DNA of 50,021 nucleotides from Actinomycetota bacterium (GTDB lineage: Bacteria; Actinomycetota; Actinomycetes; S36-B12; GCA-2699445), in contig JAGQTY010000017.1 in NCBI GenBank assembly GCA_020438795.1, positions 16,355 through 66,375 on the forward strand, written 5' to 3'. Below, in pieces: positions 10,360-16,869 of this stretch. Numbering within the stretch: the stretch's first letter is position 1; the number at the start of each line of letters is the position of its first letter. The translations under genes and the position numbers were made by a program. The notes under the pieces are model-generated. The model did not search any database and was not told where the DNA came from. It worked only from the letters and a program-made list of their open reading frames with translations.

Positions 10360-10408
10360 ACGGGTGGGGTCCGGGTCCGGGATCACCGGGCCAACGGACC
10401 CCACCCGT
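10360..10408 (-). promoter_or_regulatory. Long inverted repeat just upstream of ilvB
   Basis: Perfect 13-bp arms ACGGGTGGGGTCC (10360-10372) and GGACCCCACCCGT (10396-10408) enclose 23 nt that themselves contain CCGG-GATCA-CCGG. In the ilvB mRNA this gives a very stable hairpin ending about 36 nt before the start codon. No U-run follows, so it is less likely a terminator than a structure affecting mRNA stability or ribosome access. Confidence 0.5.
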
Positions 10409-10449
10409 TTCGAGTCGTGGTCTTGGTGAGCCACGTCCCGAAACGAAAG

Positions 10450-10481
10450 AACCCCCCGGCCCTTGTGGGCGACGGAGGGTT
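10450..10481 (-). terminator. ilvB attenuator (Rho-independent terminator in the leader)
   Basis: Minus-strand RNA folds as AACCCUCCG / CGGGGGGUU (9 bp with one G-U pair) capped by GCCC-ACAA-GGGC, followed directly by CUUUCGUUU. This is a classic intrinsic terminator inside the ilvB 5' leader, between the leader peptide and the gene. The 5-nt CGACG of the preceding hairpin can instead pair with CGTCG inside this one, giving a possible antiterminator. Confidence 0.75.
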
Positions 10482-10508
10482 AGCGCGTCGAGGGTGTCTC
10501 GACGCGCT
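10482..10508 (-). promoter_or_regulatory. Pause hairpin overlapping the leader-peptide stop
   Basis: Arms AGCGCGTCGAG and CTCGACGCGCT pair perfectly over 11 bp with a 5-nt loop. The first arm begins within the stop codon of the leader peptide, so a ribosome stalled on the Val codons would keep it open. This corresponds to the 1:2 pause structure of attenuators, adjacent to the terminator at 10450-10481. Confidence 0.7.
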
Positions 10509-10536
10509 ACGTTACTACAAGGCGAATGCTTCGCAC
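10507..10536 (-). CDS. ilvB leader peptide, MRSIRLVVT
   Basis: GTG start at 10536 and TAG stop; nine residues MRSIRLVVT, of which I, L, V and V are the end products of the pathway. It strongly resembles the Corynebacterium ilvBNC leader peptide, which contains IIRLVVV (recalled from the literature, not searched). It is followed by pause hairpin and terminator, so ribosome stalling when charged branched-chain tRNAs are scarce should allow ilvBN transcription. An AGGAGG lies 11 nt upstream of the GTG; alternatively the peptide is translated leaderless from the promoter at 10543-10571. Confidence 0.75.
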   Translation of the reverse strand: MRSIRLVVT

Positions 10537-10542
10537 GATCCC

Positions 10543-10571
10543 AGATTCCTCCTGCGCCACTGAAATGTCAA
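10543..10571 (-). promoter_or_regulatory. Candidate ilvBN promoter
   Basis: A perfect TTGACA (-35, 10566-10571), a 17-nt spacer and GAATCT (10543-10548, a poor -10) lie 6 nt before the leader-peptide GTG. This geometry would make the leader peptide start at the transcript 5' end, like the other leaderless genes of this window. Against it: an AGGAGG (10548-10553) within the spacer region would then be unused. Confidence 0.4.
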
Positions 10572-10597
10572 GTCGTGGACACCCCGACGCAGGTTCA

Positions 10598-11485
10598 CTA
10601 TGGCGGGCTGCCGAGCGAACGATAGGACACCTCGCGCTGGGGCGCGACGCCCCCCTTACCGCTCAACCGTTGCCTGATCACCCCGACGGCATCGGGGCTG
10701 ACATCGGCGACCACGAAACGCCTGTCCAGCTTGGCGGCCACCGAAGCCAGTGTCCCGCTGCCGGCGAAGAAGTCGAGTACCCAGTCCCCCGGCCGGGTGC
10801 TGGCCTGCACCATCCTCCGGACGATCCCCTCCGGCTTCTGGGTGGCGTAGCCGGTCTTCTCCCTGCCCGTGGGCGAGACGACCGTGTGCCACCACACGTC
10901 GGTGGGGAGCTTGCCGCGGGCTGCCTGCTCCGCAGTGACCAGACCCGGTGCCATGTACGGCTCGCGATCAACCTGCTCACTGTTGAAGTAGAAGCCGACG
11001 GGGTCCTTCACATAGACGAGGATGTTGTCATGCTTGGCGGGCCAGCGTGACTTGGTCTTGCCGCCGTAGTCGTAGGCCCAGATGATCTCGTTGAGAAAAC
11101 ACTCCCGGCCGAAAAGGGCATCGAGGAGGACCTTCGCGTAGTGAACCTCCCGGTAGTCGAGATGCAGATACAGGGTCCCGTCATCGGCGAGCAGGCGCCA
11201 CGCGTGTTCCAGCTTCGGCTCCAGGAACTCCCAGTAGTCGGTGAAGGAATCGTCGTAGCCGAACAGCGTGCCCTTGACGGTCCGGTAGGACTGACCCTTG
11301 AAACCCACACGCGAGCCGCCCGGGTCTCGCACCGTCCGCAGGGACTGCCGGCGCTGGGTGCGTCCGGTGTTGAAGGGTGGATCGATATAGATCATCGAGA
11401 AGCCGGCGTCGGGTAGCAGTGGGAGCAGTTCCGCACAGTCAGCCTCGACCACCAGATCCGGTCCCGACGCGCTCCACAGGGGCAT
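10598..11485 (-). CDS. Orphan site-specific DNA methyltransferase (beta-class, DPPF)
   Basis: 295 residues. Catalytic motif IV DPPF (35-38, in IDPPFNTG) comes before the SAM-binding motif I FFAGSGT (239-245) and the TGYATQKPE segment (211-219), the order of beta-class amino-methyltransferases. DPPF favours N6-adenine, with N4-cytosine possible; the recognition sequence cannot be predicted. No restriction endonuclease gene is next to it, so it is probably a solitary methylase for regulation or protection. It lies 62 nt upstream of the ilvB leader peptide, on the same strand. Confidence 0.9.
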   Translation of the reverse strand: MPLWSASGPDLVVEADCAELLPLLPDAGFSMIYIDPPFNTGRTQRRQSLRTVRDPGGSRVGFKGQSYRTVKGTLFGYDDSFTDYWEFLEPKLEHAWRLLADDGTLYLHLDYREVHYAKVLLDALFGRECFLNEIIWAYDYGGKTKSRWPAKHDNILVYVKDPVGFYFNSEQVDREPYMAPGLVTAEQAARGKLPTDVWWHTVVSPTGREKTGYATQKPEGIVRRMVQASTRPGDWVLDFFAGSGTLASVAAKLDRRFVVADVSPDAVGVIRQRLSGKGGVAPQREVSYRSLGSPP

Positions 11486-11591
11486 CCACTGAGCCTACCC
11501 GCGGCACCGGCCCGAATCGTCGGCAGCCAACCATGCGCACGCGGGGGTGGTCCCCGTTCTGGGCTGCCACTTCATGGGCGACGATTGTTGA

Positions 11592-11846
11592 GTGGTCGAC
11601 AGCAAACTGGAACTGAGGCGACAGCATCAGTTACTGCTGACGTGCAGCGCAGGCGCTGTGGCCCGAGGTCTGGTCGCTCAGCTGGGCATCACGACGGCCC
11701 TCGCCCTGGCCGGGGGATACGACAGTGGCAGCCTCGATACCTGGGGCTGGAGTATCCAGCAGACTTCAGCTCAGGTGACCGTCATCGTCGCCGCCTCAGT
11801 GTTGCTGGTGGTCCTGGCCGGAATGCTGGCGGCCGAGGGGAGTTGA
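11592..11846 (+). CDS. Small two-pass membrane protein, unknown
   Basis: 84 residues with a GTG start. Two hydrophobic stretches (about 21-42 and 60-80, ending VTVIVAASVLLVVLAGML) are separated by a Gly/Ser/Trp-containing loop (YDSGSLDTWGWS). It is divergent from the methyltransferase gene. No family recognised. An overlapping frame (11585-11914) is less protein-like. Confidence 0.5.
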   Translation: MVDSKLELRRQHQLLLTCSAGAVARGLVAQLGITTALALAGGYDSGSLDTWGWSIQQTSAQVTVIVAASVLLVVLAGMLAAEGS

Positions 11847-12161
11847 GGTCCAACTGCAGCCCGATCGGAGTCGACCCGATGGATGCCAGCGCCGGAGCCC
11901 GAGGACGCCACTGAGGAGCCACGCCAATCAGCCACCCTTGACGAAGTGGACCACCCGACAGGGATCAGCTGGGGATGACCACCGTGCTCAGCAACACCGT
12001 AGCGGCTGCAAGGGTGGCTGGAGCACCGTCAGCTTGTGATCCTGTGTTGCGCCTAACGAGACTGAAAGCCGCCGAAGGGCGAGTAGGCTCACCCCCACAC
12101 CCGTGTTGTGGCGCCGGTTCGTTCGAACAGCACGGCCACGGCTGCCCGGACAGGAGCGACG
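11847..12161. other. Intergenic region before lacI-type gene, no gene seen
   Basis: 315 nt without a convincing coding frame. It contains an 8-bp palindrome GTTCGAAC (12121-12128) 34 nt upstream of the LacI-type start, a possible half of an operator, but LacI-type operators are usually longer. Confidence 0.4.
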
Positions 12162-13139
12162 ATGAGTGGGGAGCGACCGACGTTACGGCACGTGGCCCTG
12201 GCAGCATCAGTGTCCGTGTCGGCGGCATCGTTGGCGTTGCGAGGAGAACCAGGGATCTCTGAGCAGACCCGAGCACGAGTGCAGCGGGCCGCCGAACAGC
12301 TCGGGTACCGCGTCAACACCGCGGCGCGTGGGCTGCGGGAAGAGACTGTGAAGTCGGTAGCGATTCTCGTGGACCATCACCAGCACCGCTACACATCAGG
12401 CCCTGACATCAGCCTGTTCCAGCCGCTGTTCCTTTCCAGCTTGATCGGAACCCTGCAAGCAGGAAGTGTCAGGGTGACGCTGCTCCCAAGCGACACCGGC
12501 CTACGCCAATGCGAAGAGGACTTCGATGCCCTGTTCGCCCTGGCCCTGCCCGGCGACCTGGAACAACTGAGCGTCCTCTCCCGGCAAGTGCCGGTCCTCG
12601 TCGGAGCGACCGGTGGACGGGTCGCCGGCCTGCACTGCGCCGACATCGACTGGCCGGCCGCGATCGACGCTGTCCTGGATCACCTGTTCGACAACGGAGC
12701 CCAGCAGCCGGGAATACTGATGGTGAGCCGCTACCCGTTGCTCCAGAAGGCGCTGACAGACATCTATCAACAGTGGTGTCGAAACCATGATCAGCCCGAC
12801 CGTATCGCTGTGATCGCAGGACCCGACGAGATTCCTGCCGGGCTGCACCGGCTGCTCAGGTCCGGCTGCGACGGCGTCTTTGCCGTGCCCGGCTATCCAG
12901 TCGCTTTCCTGAACGCTGTACATGACGCGGCACTGAGCATACCCGGTGACCTTCTGTTCGCCGCCCAGGCCGAGGGAATCAGAGAACAGTTACTCCGACC
13001 CTCGATCACTACGCTGTCCCTCGAGGCTGACGCCAACGGCCACCTCGTAGGTGAGGAACTCCTGCGTGCAATCACCGAGGGAGCCAGGGACGTGTCCTGC
13101 CACTATCTGCTGACGCCGCGTGCATCAACGCGTCCCTGA
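12162..13139 (+). CDS. LacI-family transcriptional regulator
   Basis: 325 residues from the ATG at 12162, chosen for AGGAG at 12152-12156; the frame is open 18 codons further up. The N-terminal LacI helix-turn-helix is clear (PTLRHVALAASVSVSAASLAL, then EQTRARVQRAAEQLGYRVN). A periplasmic-binding-protein-like effector domain follows (VKSVAILVDHH to RPSITTLSL). No sugar operon is adjacent, so it may act at a distance or be an accessory regulator. Effector unknown. Confidence 0.88.
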   Translation: MSGERPTLRHVALAASVSVSAASLALRGEPGISEQTRARVQRAAEQLGYRVNTAARGLREETVKSVAILVDHHQHRYTSGPDISLFQPLFLSSLIGTLQAGSVRVTLLPSDTGLRQCEEDFDALFALALPGDLEQLSVLSRQVPVLVGATGGRVAGLHCADIDWPAAIDAVLDHLFDNGAQQPGILMVSRYPLLQKALTDIYQQWCRNHDQPDRIAVIAGPDEIPAGLHRLLRSGCDGVFAVPGYPVAFLNAVHDAALSIPGDLLFAAQAEGIREQLLRPSITTLSLEADANGHLVGEELLRAITEGARDVSCHYLLTPRASTRP

Positions 13140-13239
13140 ACCAGCACGACGCCGTTCCCAATCGGTCGGCTTCCTACCTCTGAATCGAGGGCCGTGCGCT
13201 GGCCGCCGGTTCGCGCCCTGGACATGCGAAAGGCCCGGT

Positions 13240-13306
13240 CACACTGTCGTGTGGCGCGAGCCCACTTCACATAGTCCTGCGACCACCTTCCGCGGTCGGG
13301 TGACCG
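13240..13306. terminator. Two short hairpins between convergent genes
   Basis: CACAC-TGTC-GTGTG (13240-13253) and CGGTC-GGGT-GACCG (13293-13306) lie between the LacI-type gene and the minus-strand gene ending at 13311. Position fits transcription ends of both genes, though neither has a U-run. Confidence 0.3.
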
Positions 13307-13310
13307 TACG

Positions 13311-13598
13311 TCAGCGGCGTTTCATATGGCCCACGTAGTCCTGGTCGATCGCCGCGATGCACCGGTCGATGAGTTCTTCGCGCTGGTGAGGGTATCTGTT
13401 GGTGGATTCGCTGACGACGCTGACGATGCCCTCACCGGAGACTGTGGCGGCACCGACGCCGGTGGCTGATCGGAACCCGGCGGCGAACCCGGCGGCGTAC
13501 TCGCTGACATCATCGCCTGCCTTGTGGCGTTTGCGGATCGCGTCAAGTTCCCCTTGCAGTTCGTTCTTGATGGTGTCGAAGTCTTCCTGTCGCGACAT
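13311..13598 (-). CDS. Conserved-looking small soluble protein, unknown
   Basis: 95 residues from ATG 13598, with a strong GGGAGG just upstream. Charged helical N-terminus (MSRQEDFDTIKNELQGELDA), central small-residue segment (EYAAGFAAGFRSATGVGAAT) and acidic-basic C-terminus ending HMKRR. No transmembrane segment or signal peptide. Its start overlaps by one base (TGATG) the end of an upstream open frame, which suggests coupling. Family not recognised. Confidence 0.55.
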   Translation of the reverse strand: MSRQEDFDTIKNELQGELDAIRKRHKAGDDVSEYAAGFAAGFRSATGVGAATVSGEGIVSVVSESTNRYPHQREELIDRCIAAIDQDYVGHMKRR

Positions 13599-13834
13599 CA
13601 GTTTGCCTCCCTGCGCCAGATGTATTCTTTCACGCTGGCCAGTTCGATCGCTCCCCGACGAGACTTCGCATGTCCACGAGTGGCCCATGACCAGATTGCG
13701 CAGTCTTCCACCCGGAACCCACGCTCACGATCCTGCAGGATCGCTTCCTGCCGGATCCGCGTCCCATGATGCGTACCGCGCAGCCTCTCGTACAGTCGAT
13801 CAGACTCCACACGTCCTGAGCGCAAGACCGGCAC
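13598..13834 (-). CDS. Possible small protein upstream of 13311-13598
   Basis: A 78-residue frame, rich in Arg and Glu, ending SVKEYIWRREAN, whose stop overlaps the next start (TGATG). The composition is plausible for a small basic protein, and the junction argues for coupling, but there is no clear Shine-Dalgarno before its GTG and no recognisable motif. It may be a chance frame. Confidence 0.3.
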   Translation of the reverse strand: MPVLRSGRVESDRLYERLRGTHHGTRIRQEAILQDRERGFRVEDCAIWSWATRGHAKSRRGAIELASVKEYIWRREAN

Positions 13835-14038
13835 CCCGGACGCTGGCGACTGGCGTGGTACCCACCCCAGTCGTGACAGGAGTAGTCGGGTCGAAGGTGA
13901 TTGCCATGTTCACAATGGGTGTTTTCATTGAGCTGCTGGTAGCCTGCGTCTGGCTCCTGGTTGGCGACTACCGGACAGGTGGCCGATTCGTGGGGCTGGG
14001 ACTGAGCAGAAGCAAACCCCCTGGGGTATTCTGGATCA

Positions 14039-14653
14039 GTGCCCGACTGCTTCCTTGCCTCCCTGCTGACCTGGAGTCGCCGGCGCTGGATCGCGGCGGT
14101 CGGCGGCACTTTGGCCGCTTTCCTGCTCCTCGGGCTGACCACCGCGGTGATCCCCAACCCGGTCTTCGGCCGCTCGATCGAACCCACGGACTGGGCCATG
14201 AAGGTGTTGATCCTCACCTCCGCGCTGTCAGGGCTGCTATTCGCCACGTACGTGCGAAACGAGCCTGGTCCGGTTCATGCCGAGCGCGCGGACAGTGTTG
14301 CCAAGGGCGGCGCCGTCGGGGGACTGCTGACGTACTTCGCCATCGGCTGCCCCGTGTGCAACAAACTCGTGCTCTTGGCCCTGGGCACTACAGGCGCCGT
14401 GGAGTTCTTCGCGCCCGTGCAGCCCTATCTCGGTGTGGCGGGTTTGGGAATTCTGGGGGTCGCGTTGATCTACCGGCTGCGTCGCGAATCGGTGTGCGGC
14501 CTCACGCAGAGCCAGCCCTCCCAACAGGCACCCGATACCGATTCCGAGGAGCGCTATGCGCTGGCCCGCGAGCTGCAGTGGGCGGTAGGTGCGCGGCAGG
14601 GTTCCGGCCCGCTGGAACGCAGCGGCGACAGTCGACTTGACCCTCCGCTCTGA
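14039..14653 (+). CDS. Membrane protein with CPVCNK motif
   Basis: 204 residues, GTG start. About four transmembrane segments (roughly 17-40, 53-70, 88-118, 120-145). The motif IGCPVCNKL (about residues 101-109) is at the start of a membrane helix, followed by LLALGTTGAVEFFAPVQPYLG. I recall similar GCPVCNK membrane proteins in actinobacteria without a defined function. The CxxC pair suggests metal or thiol chemistry within the membrane (inference). The C-terminal 55 residues are soluble and poorly conserved in appearance. Confidence 0.65.
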   Translation: MPDCFLASLLTWSRRRWIAAVGGTLAAFLLLGLTTAVIPNPVFGRSIEPTDWAMKVLILTSALSGLLFATYVRNEPGPVHAERADSVAKGGAVGGLLTYFAIGCPVCNKLVLLALGTTGAVEFFAPVQPYLGVAGLGILGVALIYRLRRESVCGLTQSQPSQQAPDTDSEERYALARELQWAVGARQGSGPLERSGDSRLDPPL

Positions 14654-14659
14654 CTGAGA

Positions 14660-14710
14660 CAGGTGTTGGCCGTCCCCGCGATTCCAGGGCCTGAAAGCCT
14701 GGGAACTACC
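14660..14710 (+). repeat. Divergent half copy of the interspersed repeat
   Basis: The stretch GTTGGCCGTCCCCGCGATTC, then CCAGGGCCTGAAAG, matches the 3' half of the copy at 15513-15600 (GTTGGCCGCCACGCGATTTC, then CAGCGCCTGAAGG) in the same orientation. The gene at 14855-15421 is thus bracketed by related repeats. Confidence 0.5.
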
Positions 14711-14842
14711 GGGAACGCTCGTTTGACGACGCGGCGATTCCTGCCGAATTCCTGTCAGCAATTGCGGCAAGTCGGCAACGTTCCGATACGCGAGGAGCGT
14801 GGGAGTTCCGGAAGTGATTTCGAGTTCTGACAACGGTTCTTG

Positions 14843-14848
14843 CATACT
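14843..14848 (+). promoter_or_regulatory. -10 box of a leaderless promoter (gene at 14855)
   Basis: CATACT is followed by exactly 6 nt and then the ATG at 14855; no Shine-Dalgarno fits. Transcription would begin at or next to the start codon. Confidence 0.45.
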
Positions 14849-14854
14849 GGCCCC

Positions 14855-15421
14855 ATGCCTATCGGTGCAGGTCGCTCGAGCCTGGTCGCAGAGGTCACGA
14901 GCGCAATCGTGGCTATCATGCTGGTCGTAGCTGTTATCCCTAGCTCCGCCTCGGCGAAGGAGCCCAAGCCTGATCGGCACGAGTGGTTGGGCGTGTCGTG
15001 CCAGGGCACTGAGGCCTCGTTGAAGGCGCGCACCAAGGCCCTTACCCGGGATATGAAGAACAACAACTCCTCTAGGATTCCTGGCTTCTACCGGATCAAG
15101 ACCAAGACGCAGATCGATCGGTTGGCAATCGGTTCCCAATGGCGCAGGCTCGATTCCCACGAGGTGAACACGTGGTGGTTGGAACGGCGAGGAAACTGGA
15201 TCGTCAAACGATACTCGTCACCGCCCTTCTATGGCCAGGGGCGCCGCGGTAGTCAGCCATTCGAGTTTGGCGACAGCACAGGGATGGCGAGCCCTGGCAT
15301 GACCATTCGAGCCAAGGTCACGGTCACCCTGGACAAGAAGCCAGGCGGTAAGGTCTGGAAGTACACCAAGACCAGCCAACCCGTGTACTGCGAATCCGAT
15401 CGGGCTATCGGGGGCGGGTAG
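14855..15421 (+). CDS. Secreted protein of unknown function
   Basis: 188 residues. The N-terminus MPIGAGRSSLVAEVTSAIVA continues into a hydrophobic core and a cleavage site SASA-KEP, a signal peptide. The mature part is basic, with two widely spaced cysteines (GVSCQG and PVYCES) that may form a disulfide, and a WKYTKTSQPVYC C-terminus. It is probably transcribed leaderless. It stands as a single gene between repeat copies at 14660 and 15513. Family not recognised. Confidence 0.6.
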   Translation: MPIGAGRSSLVAEVTSAIVAIMLVVAVIPSSASAKEPKPDRHEWLGVSCQGTEASLKARTKALTRDMKNNNSSRIPGFYRIKTKTQIDRLAIGSQWRRLDSHEVNTWWLERRGNWIVKRYSSPPFYGQGRRGSQPFEFGDSTGMASPGMTIRAKVTVTLDKKPGGKVWKYTKTSQPVYCESDRAIGGG

Positions 15422-15512
15422 TAGTACGCCACTGACTCGAGGTGACGGTAACGGCCAAGGTGGGGTAGCCGCGCGTCCACTCCGGGTTCCGATCTGCTGA
15501 CTTGGGGCGTCT

Positions 15513-15600
15513 GTCGGAGAACGTCCGGACTCCCCTACTGGCGAGAGCATTCGTTGGCCGCCACGCGATTTCCAGCGCCTGAAGGTCGCGACACTGACGG
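15513..15600 (+). repeat. Interspersed repeat, divergent copy A
   Basis: Begins GTCGGAGAACGTCCGGACTC and shares with the canonical copies the pattern AACGTCC-N2-ACTCCCC-N-ACTGG and a following TTGGCCGCCA. Plus orientation, like all other copies. It separates the secreted-protein gene at 14855 from the toxin-antitoxin pair at 15799. Confidence 0.6.
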
Positions 15601-15786
15601 GCTCTCTCGATAGTCGCCACTGTCGAGAATGGTTTCGCCGCAATGCGCCAGAATCCCTGGTCCAATGATCAACAGGCTGGAGGCCGGATCGATCTCCCGA
15701 AGCCAAGCCCGTCCGCCGACATGGTCGCCCAATCAGAGCCCCTGGCATCCGTGACCAACCCCTGGACATCTAGCCACACTTATAGC

Positions 15787-15792
15787 CATAAT
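15787..15792 (+). promoter_or_regulatory. -10 box of the antitoxin-toxin promoter
   Basis: CATAAT, 6 nt before the antitoxin ATG (leaderless layout). It is the right part of a small inverted repeat TTAT-AGCC-ATAA (15780-15791), where the antitoxin could bind and repress its own promoter, as known for Phd/YefM proteins. Confidence 0.45.
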
Positions 15793-15798
15793 GAGGTC

Positions 15799-16080
15799 AT
15801 GAGCGTTTCGGATCAACTCCCACTTGCAGATGTGAAGAACCGACTATCCGAGGTCGTTGACCAGGTCGAGTCACAACACGCCCGAGTGACGATCACAAAG
15901 CACGGTCGACCAGCAGCCGTGGTTATCAGCGCCGACGATCTGGCGTCCCTAGAAGAAACCTTGGCATTGCTGAGCGACCCGGGGACAATGACCCAAACCC
16001 GTAGCTCGCTCGACGATGTCGCCGCGGGCAAGACCACAGAGCTGACCAGAGAAGAAGCGCTGGCACTGGTTCAGCGGTGA
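15799..16080 (+). CDS. Type II antitoxin, Phd/YefM family
   Basis: 93 residues. The N-terminal DNA-binding fold is typical of Phd/YefM: PLADVKNRLSEVVDQVE, then VTITKHGRPAAVVISADDL. The charged C-terminal part (LDDVAAGKTTELTREEALAL) is the expected toxin-binding tail. The start is the ATG at 15799; the upstream frame is untranslated repeat-rich DNA. It overlaps the toxin gene by 4 nt (GTGA), the usual arrangement. The antitoxin should neutralise the RelE-like toxin and repress the pair. Confidence 0.9.
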   Translation: MSVSDQLPLADVKNRLSEVVDQVESQHARVTITKHGRPAAVVISADDLASLEETLALLSDPGTMTQTRSSLDDVAAGKTTELTREEALALVQR

Positions 16081-16343
16081 ACTACCGCGTCTCCTGGACA
16101 GCCACCGCCAAGCGGGCCCTGCAAAGTCTGCCGGAGAAGGTAGCCACAGCCGCCGTTGAGTTCATCTACGCCACGCTGGCGGACAGTCCGGCGCGAGTTG
16201 GCAAGCCGCTACGCTTCGAGCTCCAAGGGCTGCACAGTGCTCGCCGCGGTGACTACCGGGTCATCTACCAGATAGACCCGGCCGAGCAGACCGTGACGAT
16301 CATGGCCATTCAGCATCGAGCCGACGTGTACCGGAAACGGTGA
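16077..16343 (+). CDS. Type II toxin, RelE/ParE family
   Basis: 88 residues beginning at a GTG inside the antitoxin stop. RelE-superfamily pattern: YRVSWTATAKRALQSLP, the central KPLRFELQGLHSARRGDYRVIYQID core, and C-terminal VTIMAIQHRADVYRKR with the conserved H-R-x-x-V-Y. RelE-type toxins cleave mRNA on the ribosome; ParE-types target gyrase. The sequence favours the RelE type (basic residues and terminal Tyr present). It is likely a stabilising module of the accessory region. Confidence 0.9.
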   Translation: MNYRVSWTATAKRALQSLPEKVATAAVEFIYATLADSPARVGKPLRFELQGLHSARRGDYRVIYQIDPAEQTVTIMAIQHRADVYRKR

Positions 16344-16406
16344 ACAGCAGCAGAGCGGTCTGCTCGCGGGCACGGTAGATGGACTACTGCGGAACCCGGC
16401 TGTCTC

Positions 16407-16450
16407 GCAAATACGACCGATTGCCGACGGACCGCGGTTTCCAGAGTTGA
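16407..16450 (+). repeat. Possible highly diverged repeat half-copy after the toxin gene
   Basis: TTGCCGACGGACCGCGGTTT followed by CCAGAG resembles the 3' half of copy A (TTGGCCGCC, CGCGATTTCCAGCG). Short and weak, but it sits just downstream of the toxin gene, in the expected position and orientation. Confidence 0.3.
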
Positions 16451-16770
16451 CTACTTCCGGGGTGTGGGCAGCTCAACTGTCAGAGTGAGGCCGCCGGAGC
16501 CGTTTCGTTGGGCGGTAATTGTTCCGTGGTGGGCTTCAGCTATGGAACGGCGGATGGACAGTCCGAGTCCGACACCGTGGCCGGTGCGGTCTTGTCCTCG
16601 GCTGAACGGTGGGGGGAGGTTCTCGAGGTTGCTGGTGGCTACTCCGAGTCCGCTGTTCTCGACGATGAGCTGGACCTGGTCTCCGGGTTGAGTGCTGGTT
16701 CGTGTGCGTATCCAGCCCCCGGCGGTGTTGTAGCTGATCGCGTTCGCGTACCGGGGAGCAGCTGGCGAGT
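16451..16770 (-). pseudogene. Remnant of a sensor histidine kinase (ATP-binding domain only)
   Basis: The frame encodes only the last part of a HATPase_c domain: NAISYN (part of the N-box), LIVENSGLGV (G1), RGQDRTGHGVGLGLSIRRSIAEAHHG (F/G2 boxes) and GGLTLTVELP. The phosphoacceptor histidine, dimerisation and sensor domains are missing, and the upstream continuation to 16840 is not kinase-like. This is a decayed 3' fragment, probably truncated when the neighbouring DNA was inserted. Confidence 0.75.
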
Positions 16771-16775
16771 TGCGG

Positions 16776-16795
16776 GACTCGAACCGGTTCGAGTC
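16776..16795. repeat. Perfect 20-bp palindrome at the edge of the kinase remnant
   Basis: GACTCGAACCGGTTCGAGTC is fully self-complementary, 75 nt upstream of the secreted-protein start at 16870. Each half resembles a tRNA T-arm, but no tRNA surrounds it. It could be an operator or a recombination scar at the junction. Confidence 0.55.
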
Positions 16796-16869
16796 TCGGA
16801 GCGGGGTTGATGGGTTTGTGTGGGGGGATGCTTCGGTCACTTCGAATCAAGGAACAGGACGGAATCATC

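Noticed and set aside
8563..10563. 666-residue plus-strand open frame over ilvB
   Set aside because: It is the exact antisense of ilvB, His/Arg/Gly-rich with no domain; a long shadow due to high GC.
16771..16800. tRNA-like T-arm sequence (GGTTCGAGTC)
   Set aside because: Only the palindrome is present; there is no acceptor stem, D-arm or anticodon arm on either strand.
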